A stretch of 43,281 bases of DNA from Fimbriimonadaceae bacterium (GCA_025455775.1 JALOLT010000006.1:1-43281), one strand, 5' to 3'; positions 1 through 9,152 are shown, counted from the stretch's first letter. Notes: generated by a model not told the origin, from the sequence alone. Numbers and translations: made by a program.

Positions 1-1
1 A

Positions 2-157
2 TCTTCCCACCTCTGGGCGCGTCTGGATCTTTTTGGACGTTCCGACGAACCCAGCGCCGCCAGGGGGCAGACCGGACGAGTGCTTGGATTTTGCTCACCC
101 GATGAGGAACCGGTCGGGCGTGGCCGTGGGCCCGGCGGCGCGGCGAATTACCCTTGA
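2..157 (+). other. possible 3' end of an upstream gene
   Basis: The frame starting at base 2 stays open to a TGA at 155-157 and would encode a 51-residue Arg/Gly/Pro-rich tail ending in AANYP. A second plus frame is open to a TGA at 192-194, and one minus frame is open as well, so the choice is uncertain. Any plus-strand gene here would converge on pilB. No recognisable domain. An RNA gene was considered, but no known consensus was seen. Confidence 0.25.
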
Positions 158-226
158 ATTCCTAAATCCCTTACCCCTGCATTCATCCCTGTGAAGCCAC
201 TTTGGATCAAAAGGTCTCTCCATGAA

Positions 227-260
227 CCCCTTTACCTGGTATTTTTACCAGGTAAAGGGG
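227..260. terminator. perfect 15-bp hairpin with TTTT loop downstream of pilB
   Basis: The arm CCCCTTTACCTGGTA (227-241) and its exact reverse complement (246-260) are separated by TTTT. It lies 65 nt past the pilB stop in the direction of pilB transcription. No U-tract follows on either strand, so it is not a classical intrinsic terminator. A transcript-end-stabilising hairpin or a bidirectional terminator for convergent genes is the likeliest role (inference). Confidence 0.6.
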
Positions 261-325
261 CCAGGCAGTCCATGTCCCTGAGCTGGCCGCAGACTTCAGT
301 CCACAACCCCCAAAGCAACTGACGA

Positions 326-2113
326 CTAGAAACCAGCAGTGAAGACGACGCGCATAACTTCTTGTGGGTCTGTGATCCCTGCCAAGACTTTCTCGAGCCC
401 GTCTTCCCTGAGTTCCTTCATTCCATTCGCCTTGGCTGCCGCCTTGAGATCTCCGAGGGGAGCGCGGCGAACGATCAATTCGGCGATCTCTCCGTTCAGG
501 ATCATGAGTTCGTGGAATCCAGTTCGACCTCGGTACCCTGTCATTCGGTTTTGCTCGGCAGGAACACCTCGGTACAGAGTTACATCCTCATCAGGATCCG
601 TGACTGGGAAGCCAAAACGACGAAGGTCAATTGCTTTCACCGGGTAAGGCTCTCGGCTATCTGGATCAACCTTGCGGCCCAACCGTTGGGCCAAAACTCC
701 GATGACTGTCGCTGAGATCAGATAGGGCTCAACCCCCATGTCAATCATACGAATCGCAGCCGAAGGAGCGTCGTTCGTGTGGAGAGTGGAAAGAACCAAG
801 TGGCCAGTAAGTGATGCTTCAATCGCAATCTCTGCCGTTTCCAAGTCGCGCATTTCCCCAACCATGATGATGTCTGGGTCTTGACGCAAGAAGGCGCGCA
901 GGGCAGTTCCAAAGGTCAATCCAGCTTTCTTATTCACACCGACCTGAGCAATACCGTTGAGCTGATACTCGATCGGGTCTTCAACCGTGATAATGTTTCT
1001 CTCGATCGAGTTCAGGATATGGAGAACCGAGTACTGGGTCGTGGTCTTTCCGGAACCGGTCGGGCCGGTACAGAGGAACATGCCGTTTGGCTGGCTTACG
1101 AGCTCCTCGATCTTCGCTTGGTTTTCGGCAGTGAAGCCCAGCTTCCCCAAACCGATCATGGCGTTGCCCTTGTCGAGAATACGCATAACGATCTTCTCGC
1201 CAAATGGCGTTGGGATCGAGCTGACGCGGAGGTCAAACTCTTTGCCTTGGTTTCTAACTTCGATACGACCATCCTGAGGAACACGGCGCTCAGCGATGTT
1301 CATTTCCGACATGATCTTGATACGGCTAATGAGAGGAGCCTGAAGGTTCTTGGGAACCATCATCGCTTCCATCAAAACACCGTCAATGCGGTATCGGATT
1401 CGCACAGAGCGGACGCCTGGTTCAACGTGGATGTCCGAAGCTCGGTCGAGGATCGCTTGCTGGATCACAGCATTCGCCAGCTTGATAATAGGAGCCTGTT
1501 CGGCTAACTCAACCCCGTCCCCCTCGGCATCTTCGGCAGAAGACATCTTGTCACTATCGCGGCCGACCTGGGCTTGTGCGATCATGGCACGAATGTCCCC
1601 GCGACTCGCTGCGGCAGACTCCATAACAGGAGCAGCAGCAGCAACAGGCGCAGTCGCCGAGCCACCCTCAGAACCTGAGCCGGAATAATACTTACGGATC
1701 GCATCCTCGATCGCATCAGGTACTGCCATTACTGGCTTGACCATGCAGCCGGAAGCCAAACGAACAGCATCCAATGCTTCGAGATTGTTTGTATTCGCCA
1801 TCGCAAGCCACAAAGTCATGCCATCTTTGCGAACCGGCAAAACTGTGTGGAGCTTAACAAGACGCTCTGGAACAACGTTGATCGCACTGCTCTCCACCTG
1901 GATATTGTCTACGTCAGCGAAAGGCATTCCTTGCTCGGCGGCCTTTCCTTGGAGCATGTCTTTCTCTGTGACAAAGCCCAAATTGACGAGAACTCGCCCG
2001 AGGTCTGGTTCGTTCGTTTGTCGTTGGACTTTCTGAGCTTCTTCCAGTTGTTCGTTATTGATCAACTGCCGTTGGATCAGAAACTGAGCCATCGTGATGC
2101 GCGGTAACGCCAT
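326..2113 (-). CDS. pilB: type IV pilus / type II secretion assembly ATPase PilB/GspE
   Basis: A 595-residue cytoplasmic hexameric ATPase that drives pilin polymerisation. The N-terminal MshEN-like domain covers residues 1-140. An Ala/Ser-rich linker at 143-170 leads to the GspE core. Walker A GPTGSGKTT is at 350-358, the Asp box around TVEDPIEY at 376-383, Walker B around DPDIIMVGEMRD at 412-423 and the His box HTND at 445-448. The C4 zinc region usual in PilB/GspE is present in outline (RKVDPDSREPY at 480-490; LYRG...GYRGRTG at 513-532), but all four cysteines are replaced. The ATG at 2113 follows GAGGACC at a long spacing. It is divergent from argS. No other pilus-machine gene is adjacent, although two prepilin genes lie 33 kb away. 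A GspE role is equally possible. Confidence 0.93.
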   Translation of the reverse strand: MALPRITMAQFLIQRQLINNEQLEEAQKVQRQTNEPDLGRVLVNLGFVTEKDMLQGKAAEQGMPFADVDNIQVESSAINVVPERLVKLHTVLPVRKDGMTLWLAMANTNNLEALDAVRLASGCMVKPVMAVPDAIEDAIRKYYSGSGSEGGSATAPVAAAAPVMESAAASRGDIRAMIAQAQVGRDSDKMSSAEDAEGDGVELAEQAPIIKLANAVIQQAILDRASDIHVEPGVRSVRIRYRIDGVLMEAMMVPKNLQAPLISRIKIMSEMNIAERRVPQDGRIEVRNQGKEFDLRVSSIPTPFGEKIVMRILDKGNAMIGLGKLGFTAENQAKIEELVSQPNGMFLCTGPTGSGKTTTQYSVLHILNSIERNIITVEDPIEYQLNGIAQVGVNKKAGLTFGTALRAFLRQDPDIIMVGEMRDLETAEIAIEASLTGHLVLSTLHTNDAPSAAIRMIDMGVEPYLISATVIGVLAQRLGRKVDPDSREPYPVKAIDLRRFGFPVTDPDEDVTLYRGVPAEQNRMTGYRGRTGFHELMILNGEIAELIVRRAPLGDLKAAAKANGMKELREDGLEKVLAGITDPQEVMRVVFTAGF

Positions 2114-2339
2114 ATCTTTATTCGGTCCTCAATCCCAAAACAGGTCACTTTCGGGAAACGCCAGCACACCAAAGCCAGGATTCCGCCTCCATTCGATGAC
2201 CCGAATGAACCCTATTGTATTCGGTCGAAGCCCCAGACTGCACCCCTTAAAGAGAGGGATTTTTGGAAACTTCACTAGAGCGACATCCGGGCGGGCCTTG
2301 TCGCGGCACTTCCCCCCAAGACAAGGTAAACCTTTTCCC

Positions 2340-4403
2340 TTGATTCGCCCATACCTCACCAAACTCACCCACAAAGCAATCTCGCAATTGGTTTCGACAG
2401 GCACCTGGCCTCAGGAAGCCCTGAGAATCCCTGTCGAAGTGGACATCCCCAAAACGGCAGGACACGCAGACTTCATGACCAATTTTGCCCTCATCGCGAG
2501 CAAAAAACTCGGCCAAAACCCCCGCGCCATCGCCGAGGCTCTCGCGGAAACCCTGAAGGAACAAACCCAGATCTTTCAGGAAGTCGAAGTCGCTGGGCCT
2601 GGTTTTGTGAATTTTCAGCTTCGACCAGGGGCCGTGGCGGAATTTGGAAGAGAAGTCCTGCAAAAGGGAGCAGCTTTTTGCCACCTCACCCCTGACATCA
2701 GGCGAAAGATCAACATTGAATTCGTCAGTGTCAACCCGAACGGCCCCATCACAATCGGATCCGGAAGGGGGGCTGCCTTCGGCTCAACCCTCGCGAACGT
2801 TCTGGAAGCAGCCGGCCACGAAGTCCACCGCGAGTACTACATCAACGATGGCGTCAACTCAACCCAGATGAGGCTCTTCTCTGACTCAGTGAAAGCCCTC
2901 GCTCTCGGGGAGCCGATTCCAGAGAAGGGGTACCAGGGCGACTACGTCCAAGCCGTCGCTCACGACCTCCCTGACCAAATTCAGCGACTCGCCGAACTTG
3001 ACGACCTCACCGAGCGACCCTACCTCGCCACCTTCGCTAGGGCATCTTCCAAGGCAGAAGTCGCAATGCTCGCGAAGGTCACAACCCTGCTCGCAAGTAT
3101 CAAAGCCAAGTGGCAGAACGACCTCCCCTCATTTTTGGCCAGAGCCACCGAAGAAGAAATGCTCTTCATCGTGACCGATGCAATGGTCGCCAAGCAGCAA
3201 AGTGACCTCTCCGCCTTTGGGGTGCATTTCGACACCTGGTTTAGCGAGCAGTCTTTGCACGAGGCAGGAATGGTTGCAAGCGATATCGAGAGCCTTGTAA
3301 CAAAGGGAGTTGCAGATAGCAAAGCCTTTCGAACCAAGCTTCAAATGGCAAAGGGAGGAGAAATCAAAGCCGTCACCAAAGAAGCCCAAGTGGTGGATGA
3401 AGACGACGCGGAAGGAGAAGGAGTTACCCTTTGGCTCCGCTCCACCAAGTTTGGCGACGACATGGATCGTGTCTTAAGGCGAAAAGATGGTCGCCTCACC
3501 TACATCGCGAGCGACGTCACCTACCACAAGGACAAACTCAAGCGTCCGGAGGGTGCCGATCAACTCCTCACCGTCCTCGGGCCAGACCATCACGGCTATA
3601 TCAGCCGCCTCCATTCCGTCCTGGCTGCTGTTGAGATGATCCCCGGCGTCACCCCCGACGGAGAAATGAGTGAATTCGAACAAGAAATCTACTCGTCGCC
3701 CCAAGACTGGGCAGACTGCCGCGCTGCCAAGGCCCTGAGCGAAGAACGCCTGAAGGTTCTGATCTTCCAGATCGTAAGGTTCCTGAAGGACGGAAAACCA
3801 GCTCCAATGCGAAAAAGAGATGGGAATATTTATGCGCTCATCGACTTACTGCATGAAATTGGAATAAAAATGAAGCCATCTGGGTCTCTCGCCGAACAAG
3901 AAGAGTCGGGAGGCGACGTCGCACGCTTCTTCTATCTAATGAGGCACCACGATACAGCCATGGATTTCGACCTCGACCTTGCTGCTCGCCAAGGAGACGA
4001 AAATCCTGTTTTCTACGCTCAATATGGTCATGCGCGAATCTGCAGCGTCATCGACCGTGCCGAGAGCCTTGGCCTTTCCCTCGCTCCAGAAGTGGACTGG
4101 TCCTGCCTGACCCACGACAAAGAGAAAGCACTCATGACCAAGATCTGCGACTTGCCTTACGAAGTCGAGAGATGTGCGGCAGATTTTGCCGTGAACCGCC
4201 TTACAACCTACGTGATCGAACTCGCCAGACTCTACCACTCCTTTTATGATTCGTGCCGGGTGATCCAGCCAGAGGAGCAAACCCTGAGCAAAGCAAGGCT
4301 CGCCCTCTGCCATGCCACCCGCATCGCATTCCGCTCTGCGTTCCGTCTGCTAGGGATCAGTGCTCCCGAGAGGATGGAACGGCCGGAAACGCAAGAATCC
4401 TAA
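2340..4403 (+). CDS. argS: arginyl-tRNA synthetase
   Basis: Charges tRNA-Arg (class I synthetase). I place the start at the TTG at 2340 because the sequence from there (IRPYLTKLTHKAI) matches the usual ArgS N-terminus. The frame stays open further upstream to 2094, but that stretch is low-complexity, lacks similarity and overlaps pilB. AAGG lies 13 nt before the TTG. The product is 687 residues, longer than the usual 550-600, with extra sequence around 210-260 and 320-360. The catalytic HIGH element in the NPNGPxxxG context reads TIGS (residues 138-141). The KMSK-equivalent loop reads PMRKRDGN (Met490). The GADHHGY-like element is LGPDHHGYISR, and the C-terminal DALR anticodon-binding domain is recognisable. 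Its stop overlaps the stop of the convergent barrel gene by 4 nt. Confidence 0.93.
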   Translation: MIRPYLTKLTHKAISQLVSTGTWPQEALRIPVEVDIPKTAGHADFMTNFALIASKKLGQNPRAIAEALAETLKEQTQIFQEVEVAGPGFVNFQLRPGAVAEFGREVLQKGAAFCHLTPDIRRKINIEFVSVNPNGPITIGSGRGAAFGSTLANVLEAAGHEVHREYYINDGVNSTQMRLFSDSVKALALGEPIPEKGYQGDYVQAVAHDLPDQIQRLAELDDLTERPYLATFARASSKAEVAMLAKVTTLLASIKAKWQNDLPSFLARATEEEMLFIVTDAMVAKQQSDLSAFGVHFDTWFSEQSLHEAGMVASDIESLVTKGVADSKAFRTKLQMAKGGEIKAVTKEAQVVDEDDAEGEGVTLWLRSTKFGDDMDRVLRRKDGRLTYIASDVTYHKDKLKRPEGADQLLTVLGPDHHGYISRLHSVLAAVEMIPGVTPDGEMSEFEQEIYSSPQDWADCRAAKALSEERLKVLIFQIVRFLKDGKPAPMRKRDGNIYALIDLLHEIGIKMKPSGSLAEQEESGGDVARFFYLMRHHDTAMDFDLDLAARQGDENPVFYAQYGHARICSVIDRAESLGLSLAPEVDWSCLTHDKEKALMTKICDLPYEVERCAADFAVNRLTTYVIELARLYHSFYDSCRVIQPEEQTLSKARLALCHATRIAFRSAFRLLGISAPERMERPETQES

Positions 4404-5161
4404 AATCGATAGCGAACGCCGAGAGTGACACTGTTGAACTGAGTGAAGTTGAAGACAGTATCGTTATCGGCACCACCTTCCAGGGTTCGCCAACCGAGCG
4501 TCGCGCTGAAATTCGGATTTATGTCATAAGTAACCCGAAGGGCGAGGTCTACAGCTCTACCCTGGGGAGCAGCAGCTCCATCAATATCGAATTCAAATCG
4601 AAAAGCGTCGGAGATCTGGCTCGAGCCTGCCAAGTGGAGCAGGGGCACGACTCCGACGTCCTTTTTGCTTCGTCGCTCGCTGCCCTGGCGAACAGTGACT
4701 TCTGCATCCCGCACCTTCAACGTGAACCCGACCCGAAGATCCGAACTTGCGCCAACGTTCCACCGATTCCGGTAAGTAACGCGCCATGAGTTAAAGCGAT
4801 AAATCCCTTCCGTATCCACTCCGGGAGCAAAGTTGAAGCCCTCGAACTGAGTCGATGCCGAAAGACGCCCCACACCAGAAATGCGAAAAGGAGCCAGAAA
4901 GAGACGCCAACCAGGGCCTGTCTGCCCCTCGTAAAGCAGAATCGCCTTGAAGTTGGTAAAAGGCCCCTCGCCAGTCAGGGACCGAAAGGCGAAGGGAGTT
5001 CCCCCCGCCCCAGGAATGGCGACATTATTCTTGGGCATCGTTGTCGAGGCAAACTCGAAGTCAAGAGTCCATTTCTTGCCGATCTCACCCTCGCCTGAGG
5101 AGGCTAAGGCAAAAGGAGCCAGGGTGCCGATCGCAACAACGAAAAGGAGAGGACGAAGCAT
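4400..5161 (-). CDS. putative outer-membrane beta-barrel protein
   Basis: A 253-residue protein with a signal peptide (MLRPLLFVVAIGTLAPFALA, cleavage near residue 20). It then shows alternating hydrophobic/polar strands and ends in a terminal aromatic (GVRYRF), typical of barrels inserted by BAM. No named family recognised. AGGG lies immediately before the ATG, which makes a poor Shine-Dalgarno spacing. Convergent with argS: the two stop codons share CTAA. It could be a monocistronic porin-like or structural barrel; the function is unknown. Confidence 0.7.
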   Translation of the reverse strand: MLRPLLFVVAIGTLAPFALASSGEGEIGKKWTLDFEFASTTMPKNNVAIPGAGGTPFAFRSLTGEGPFTNFKAILLYEGQTGPGWRLFLAPFRISGVGRLSASTQFEGFNFAPGVDTEGIYRFNSWRVTYRNRWNVGASSDLRVGFTLKVRDAEVTVRQGSERRSKKDVGVVPLLHLAGSSQISDAFRFEFDIDGAAAPQGRAVDLALRVTYDINPNFSATLGWRTLEGGADNDTVFNFTQFNSVTLGVRYRF

Positions 5162-5314
5162 AACCCTGGTCTACGAGCCCCGAGAGGAGGACGTCGCAGG
5201 GAAAGAAGACCTGAGGCAAGAGGCTGGGGCATGAGGCGAGCCAGCACTTCATCAACACCCCTACGAACAAACTCCACAACAAAGCCGAAGATTATTCGGA
5301 TTTTAACAACTCCC

Positions 5315-5344
5315 TAGACCCCAAGACAAAACGATCCGTATAAT
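5315..5344 (+). promoter_or_regulatory. promoter of the transsulfuration enzyme gene, predicted leaderless
   Basis: TATAAT at 5339-5344 ends exactly 6 nt before the ATG at 5351. TAGACC (4/6 to TTGACA) at 5315-5320 gives an 18-nt spacer. Transcription would start at or next to the ATG, and there is no Shine-Dalgarno sequence. Confidence 0.7.
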
Positions 5345-5350
5345 CACTCC

Positions 5351-6520
5351 ATGAGATTTGCAACTTTGGCACTGAGGGTTGGCCAAGAGCCGGACAGCGA
5401 CTTCAAGGCAGTTGTCCCACCCCTTTACCAATCCACCACCTTTGCCTGGGACAGTCTGGAAGATATCCCGTCAATCGACTACACCAGGTGTCAAAACCCC
5501 AACCGTTTGATGCTCGAAAAGGTGATTGCAGCCCTGGAAGGAGGGAGCCATTGCACAGTCTACGCCAGCGGAATGGCAGCCATCGCTGCCTCATTCAGTC
5601 TCTTGCGCCAAGGCGACCACATCCTCATGGCGACAGATATCTATGGAGGCACCCATCGCATGGTGGAGCAATATCTCCCCCGCCAAGGAGTGACCCATGG
5701 ATTTTTCGACTCAATGAATCCGGACTCCATTCACCAAGCGGTGCGGCCAGAGACAAAGATGCTCATCTTTGAGACGCCGAGCAATCCGAACCTCAAGGTG
5801 TGTGATATTGAGGCAGTCGTGAGTGCAGCCAAAAAACATGGCCTCATTGTCGTTTTTGATAACACTTTTGCCTCTCCTGCACTGCAAAACCCTCTTGCCC
5901 TCGGAGTCGATATCGTCGTACATAGCACGACTAAGTACATTAGTGGCCACAGTGATGTCTTGGGGGGAGCGACAATCACAAACGATCCAGAAATTGGCCA
6001 TGCCTTGTATGAATGGACGAAGGCTTATGGCGCAACTCCTTCTCCCTTTGACTGCTGGCTATCGCTGAGGGGTCTCCGCACTCTCTCGGTGCGAATGGAG
6101 AGACATTGCAAGAACGCCCAAGCAGTCGCAGAAGCGATGGAAGGGCACCCGGCGGTTCGAAAAGTTCACTATCCCGGGCTCAGAACCCACCCACAACACG
6201 AAACCGCCAAAAAGCAGATGAAGGGCTTTGGTGGGATGCTTGCTGTTGAGTTTGTGAGTGAGGCGATCGCGCGCGAAGTCGCTCAAACAACAGAAATTTT
6301 TCTCCTCGCAGAGTCTCTCGGTGGGGTAGAGAGCCTCATTGCCTTCCCTCCTCTGATGTCCCACGCGACCATGACCGAAGACCAGAGGCTTGAACGGGGG
6401 ATTCCCCCCTCCCTTCTGCGCATTTCTTGTGGTATCGAAGATCCAGAGGATCTGATCGAAGACCTGAAGCAAGCCATCTCCCGGGCAGAGGCAAAACTTG
6501 CCGTAGTCTCTAACGCTTAA
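5351..6520 (+). CDS. PLP-dependent transsulfuration enzyme (cystathionine gamma-synthase/lyase family)
   Basis: A 389-residue Cys/Met-metabolism PLP enzyme of the family that includes MetB, MetC, cystathionine gamma-lyase and methionine gamma-lyase. The N-terminal PPLYQSTTF and YTRCQNPNR segments, ASGMAA, ETPSNP and FDNTFASP are all family signatures. The PLP Schiff-base lysine is K195 in HSTTKYISGHSD. The C-terminal AESLGGVESL and HATM segments are also typical. Length is normal. The substrate cannot be decided from sequence by eye. The gene stands alone, with a TATAAT six bases upstream of its ATG. Confidence 0.9.
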   Translation: MRFATLALRVGQEPDSDFKAVVPPLYQSTTFAWDSLEDIPSIDYTRCQNPNRLMLEKVIAALEGGSHCTVYASGMAAIAASFSLLRQGDHILMATDIYGGTHRMVEQYLPRQGVTHGFFDSMNPDSIHQAVRPETKMLIFETPSNPNLKVCDIEAVVSAAKKHGLIVVFDNTFASPALQNPLALGVDIVVHSTTKYISGHSDVLGGATITNDPEIGHALYEWTKAYGATPSPFDCWLSLRGLRTLSVRMERHCKNAQAVAEAMEGHPAVRKVHYPGLRTHPQHETAKKQMKGFGGMLAVEFVSEAIAREVAQTTEIFLLAESLGGVESLIAFPPLMSHATMTEDQRLERGIPPSLLRISCGIEDPEDLIEDLKQAISRAEAKLAVVSNA

Positions 6521-6545
6521 CGAACTGTCATTTGACCAGAAAAAG

Positions 6546-6574
6546 AGGCCGCCTCCATGAACGGAATGCGGCCT
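6546..6574. terminator. hairpin after the transsulfuration gene
   Basis: AGGCCGC (6546-6552) pairs with GCGGCCT (6568-6574) around a 15-nt loop, 25 nt after the stop codon. There is no T-run after it. A second small hairpin with a T5 loop (CTCCC/GGGAG) follows at 6597-6612. Confidence 0.4.
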
Positions 6575-6730
6575 TGACCATGAACCAGGCTTCTCTCTCC
6601 CCTTTTTGGGAGTTTGGATTTCCCCTTATGGTCTCTGAAACGACAGGCCGGACTCCCCCTTACACAAAAGATTTCTGAGGGGCCTTTTGTCCCAAATCGA
6701 ACCCTGCAGAACCCCTCCACCAAGCCCAAT

Positions 6731-6736
6731 ATAAAA
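6731..6736 (+). promoter_or_regulatory. candidate -10 box for the TPR/OGT-like gene
   Basis: TATAAA lies 36 nt before the ATG at 6773, so this transcript would carry a leader of about 30 nt. The rest of the 252-nt gap 6521-6772 holds the two hairpins and G/C-rich runs; no gene is seen in it. Confidence 0.35.
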
Positions 6737-6772
6737 GGGGGGGTTCTGGGAACCACACAGGTCAATCTTGAG

Positions 6773-8995
6773 ATGAGTCAACCGAGTCGAACAGTGAGCG
6801 CCCGGTCTGAGCGGACGAACATCGATCCGCTCTTGCGTCAGCTTTCGAGCCGCGATCTGCCAAATCCCCTTTCCCAATCGGTGAAGTTACTGAAAGAGGG
6901 GGAAATCAACCACGCTGAAACAGAACTCCTCGCGTTTCTGGCCCAAACACCGAACCAGGCCGAAGCTCTCGCCCTCCTCGCTTGCATAGACCTTGCGCAA
7001 AACCGTCCCGATCTAGCCAGGATTCGCCTGAACGAGGCGAGTCTGACCCTTGGCTCGATCCCTGAGATCTGGTTCTTCCTCGGTCTGGCACAGTGGCGCT
7101 CGGGACACTCAAAGGACTCAATCGCCAGCTTTGACGAGGCGATTGAACTCGTTTCCGGCTACGGGGATGCTGCCTACCAGAAAGGCCTCGCTCTTCTCTC
7201 CCTCAAGCAATTCAACCAAGCGGCAGACGCTTTTCGCCGAGCTGCGATGGTCGATCACCAAGACGTTCAGGCCGTCACCTTCCAGGCTCAATGCCACTAC
7301 GAATCAAGGCAGTGGGAGGAGGCGATGGGGGCGGCTCAAAGAGCGATCCAGCTTGACCCGAAAAACTTTCAGGCCTACAATATCCTTGGACTGACACTCA
7401 ATTCGCTTGGTCAGATAAAAGAAGCTGGTGCTTGTTTCCGGGCCGCGATCAAGATTCAGCCAACCTTTGCCGCTGCCTACAGCAACCTTGGCCAGACCTA
7501 TCTTTCGCTCGGTCAGCCAGCCCAGGCGTTGGAGGCTTGCATTCAGGCGGTTCAGCTCGATGACCGCCTGGCGAGTGCTCACTGCAATCGGGCCGCTGCC
7601 CTCCGAGCCCTTGGCCACCTTGACGAAGCCTTGAGTGCGCTGCAAAAAGCACTGCAAAATGACCCAAGCATCAGCGAAGTACACAGTGCCCTGGGGGGAG
7701 TCTATCTGGATGCAGCTCAGCCCAACCAGGCCATCGATTCATACCGCGAGGCCCTTCGAATTCGGCCTGATCTGAAGGAAGTCCAAAGTCAGCTCGTCAT
7801 GGCCCTTCAGTATTCTCCCTTGTCGATTCCCCAGGAAATAAAGGCAGAAGCCTGTGCATGGGCGGAGAAATTTACTCCTGATCTCCGCGAGCCATTACGT
7901 CCCAAGGGACAGCTTCGAAAGATCGGATTTGTGAGTGGCAGGCTTGGAAACCAGCCAATGGGCTACTTGCTGGAGGGGCTCCTGGCTGGAATCGATCCCA
8001 GCCTCTATGAGGTAACAATCTACGCCAACCAGGGAGCCAGGGACGAGCAAGGAGACCGCCTGGCACGCTATTGCCAGAATTGGCGCGGAATCATGGGACT
8101 CGACGACGAGACAGTCACCCAAATCGTGTCAGAAGATCAAATGGACGTTCTGATCGACCTTGCTGGCCACCTTTCCACGAACAAGCTCTCTGTTTTTGGC
8201 AATCGCGTGGCTCCCCTTCAGGCGACTTGGCTCGGCTTCTGCGGTACGACCGGCATGCCCCAAATGGATGTCCTGATCGGCGATCGCGTCGCCACCCCAG
8301 CTACTGAGGATCATTTGGTAGTTGAGAAAGTCGGGAGAATGCCTCACTCCTTCTTCTGCTACACTCCCCCCCGCGAAGAAGTGATGATGAGGCCAGCCCC
8401 GAGCCAAAGGGGCGAGCCATTCACGTTTGGTTGCTTCGCCCAAACGCGCAAGATCAACCGCCAGACCATTGAGGCTTGGTGCGAGATTCTCAACGAAGTG
8501 CCTGGCTCCCGGATTCTGCTCAAAACCAAGGGGCTTTCGAGCCAAACCATGAGGTCTCAGTACACGAGGTGGTTTGAAGAAGGGGGAGTCACGCCAGATC
8601 GGGTCGTCTTTATGGCATCCACGAGCTGGGTTTTGCACCTGATGGCCCATAACCAGATCGACGCTCTCCTGGATCCCTTCCCCTATAGTTGTCCTATTCT
8701 CACATGCGAAGCTCTGTGGATGGGGGTTCCTGTCCTGACAATGGCTGGCCCAGGATTTGTCGGAAAGCTCGCAGCCAGTACCTTACACCAGGTGGGGCTG
8801 GATCAGCTGGTGACCTCCTCGGTTGAAGACTATGTTACGATGGGAGTCCGCTTGGCCAACGACTTGGATCAAATTACCGAGTGGCGGGCTGGATTGAGAC
8901 AGACTTTGCTCGATTCACCCTTGTGCGATTCGGCAGGATTCGCGATGAGCTTTTGCCAACTTCTGGAGCAGGAGTTCTCCCTCAGAGCCGGCTAA
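6773..8995 (+). CDS. TPR-repeat protein with O-GlcNAc-transferase-like (GT41) domain
   Basis: About 740 residues from ATG 6773; the open frame extends upstream without similarity. The N-terminal half contains roughly nine TPR units (for example the repeats around AYNILGLTLNSLGQIKEA and AYSNLGQTYLSLGQPAQAL). The C-terminal half is a GT41/SPINDLY-type catalytic domain: DLAGHLSTNKL, QATWLGFCGTTGMPQMD, FGCFAQTRKIN, and LDPFPYSCPILTCEALWMGVPVLTMAGP, which is the UDP-sugar-binding region of OGT. It probably transfers a sugar from a nucleotide donor to Ser/Thr of proteins. Bacterial homologues often glycosylate secreted or pilus proteins; this is inference here. No signal peptide. Stands alone. Confidence 0.85.
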   Translation: MSQPSRTVSARSERTNIDPLLRQLSSRDLPNPLSQSVKLLKEGEINHAETELLAFLAQTPNQAEALALLACIDLAQNRPDLARIRLNEASLTLGSIPEIWFFLGLAQWRSGHSKDSIASFDEAIELVSGYGDAAYQKGLALLSLKQFNQAADAFRRAAMVDHQDVQAVTFQAQCHYESRQWEEAMGAAQRAIQLDPKNFQAYNILGLTLNSLGQIKEAGACFRAAIKIQPTFAAAYSNLGQTYLSLGQPAQALEACIQAVQLDDRLASAHCNRAAALRALGHLDEALSALQKALQNDPSISEVHSALGGVYLDAAQPNQAIDSYREALRIRPDLKEVQSQLVMALQYSPLSIPQEIKAEACAWAEKFTPDLREPLRPKGQLRKIGFVSGRLGNQPMGYLLEGLLAGIDPSLYEVTIYANQGARDEQGDRLARYCQNWRGIMGLDDETVTQIVSEDQMDVLIDLAGHLSTNKLSVFGNRVAPLQATWLGFCGTTGMPQMDVLIGDRVATPATEDHLVVEKVGRMPHSFFCYTPPREEVMMRPAPSQRGEPFTFGCFAQTRKINRQTIEAWCEILNEVPGSRILLKTKGLSSQTMRSQYTRWFEEGGVTPDRVVFMASTSWVLHLMAHNQIDALLDPFPYSCPILTCEALWMGVPVLTMAGPGFVGKLAASTLHQVGLDQLVTSSVEDYVTMGVRLANDLDQITEWRAGLRQTLLDSPLCDSAGFAMSFCQLLEQEFSLRAG

Positions 8996-9025
8996 ACTTG
9001 GATCAACCTGGCCCCTTGGTCTTCA

Positions 9026-9041
9026 TCATCCCTTGGGATGA
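9026..9041. terminator. small hairpin between convergent genes
   Basis: TCATCCC and GGGATGA flank TT, 31 nt after the TPR gene stop. The stem is short and no U-tract follows. The rest of 8996-9152 shows nothing else. Confidence 0.25.
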
Positions 9042-9152
9042 ATTGACCCAACTTTTCACCAAAGACGTGGGATTGCTGAATGTGAAACCGGCTTGACGAA
9101 ACTGTAAGCATCTGCCTGAAGGTGACTAGCTTTTCGAAAGGGAAACAGAGCT

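Noticed and set aside
1-200. 6S, RNase P, SRP or tmRNA gene at the left edge
   Set aside because: I compared remembered consensus cores with both strands and found no convincing match.
227-260. Riboswitch or attenuator at the strong hairpin near the left edge
   Set aside because: It is downstream, not upstream, of pilB, and no conserved aptamer sequence accompanies it.
881-1507. 208-codon open frame on the plus strand inside pilB
   Set aside because: It is antisense to the strongly conserved ATPase core, has no recognisable domain and no start signals.
2094-2339. N-terminal extension of argS to an upstream ATG
   Set aside because: It would overlap the pilB start, and the added 82 residues do not resemble ArgS; TTG 2340 gives the normal N-terminus.
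6614-6772. 53-codon extension of the TPR/OGT-like gene
   Set aside because: It runs through the candidate -10 box and a hairpin, and its residues are not TPR-like.
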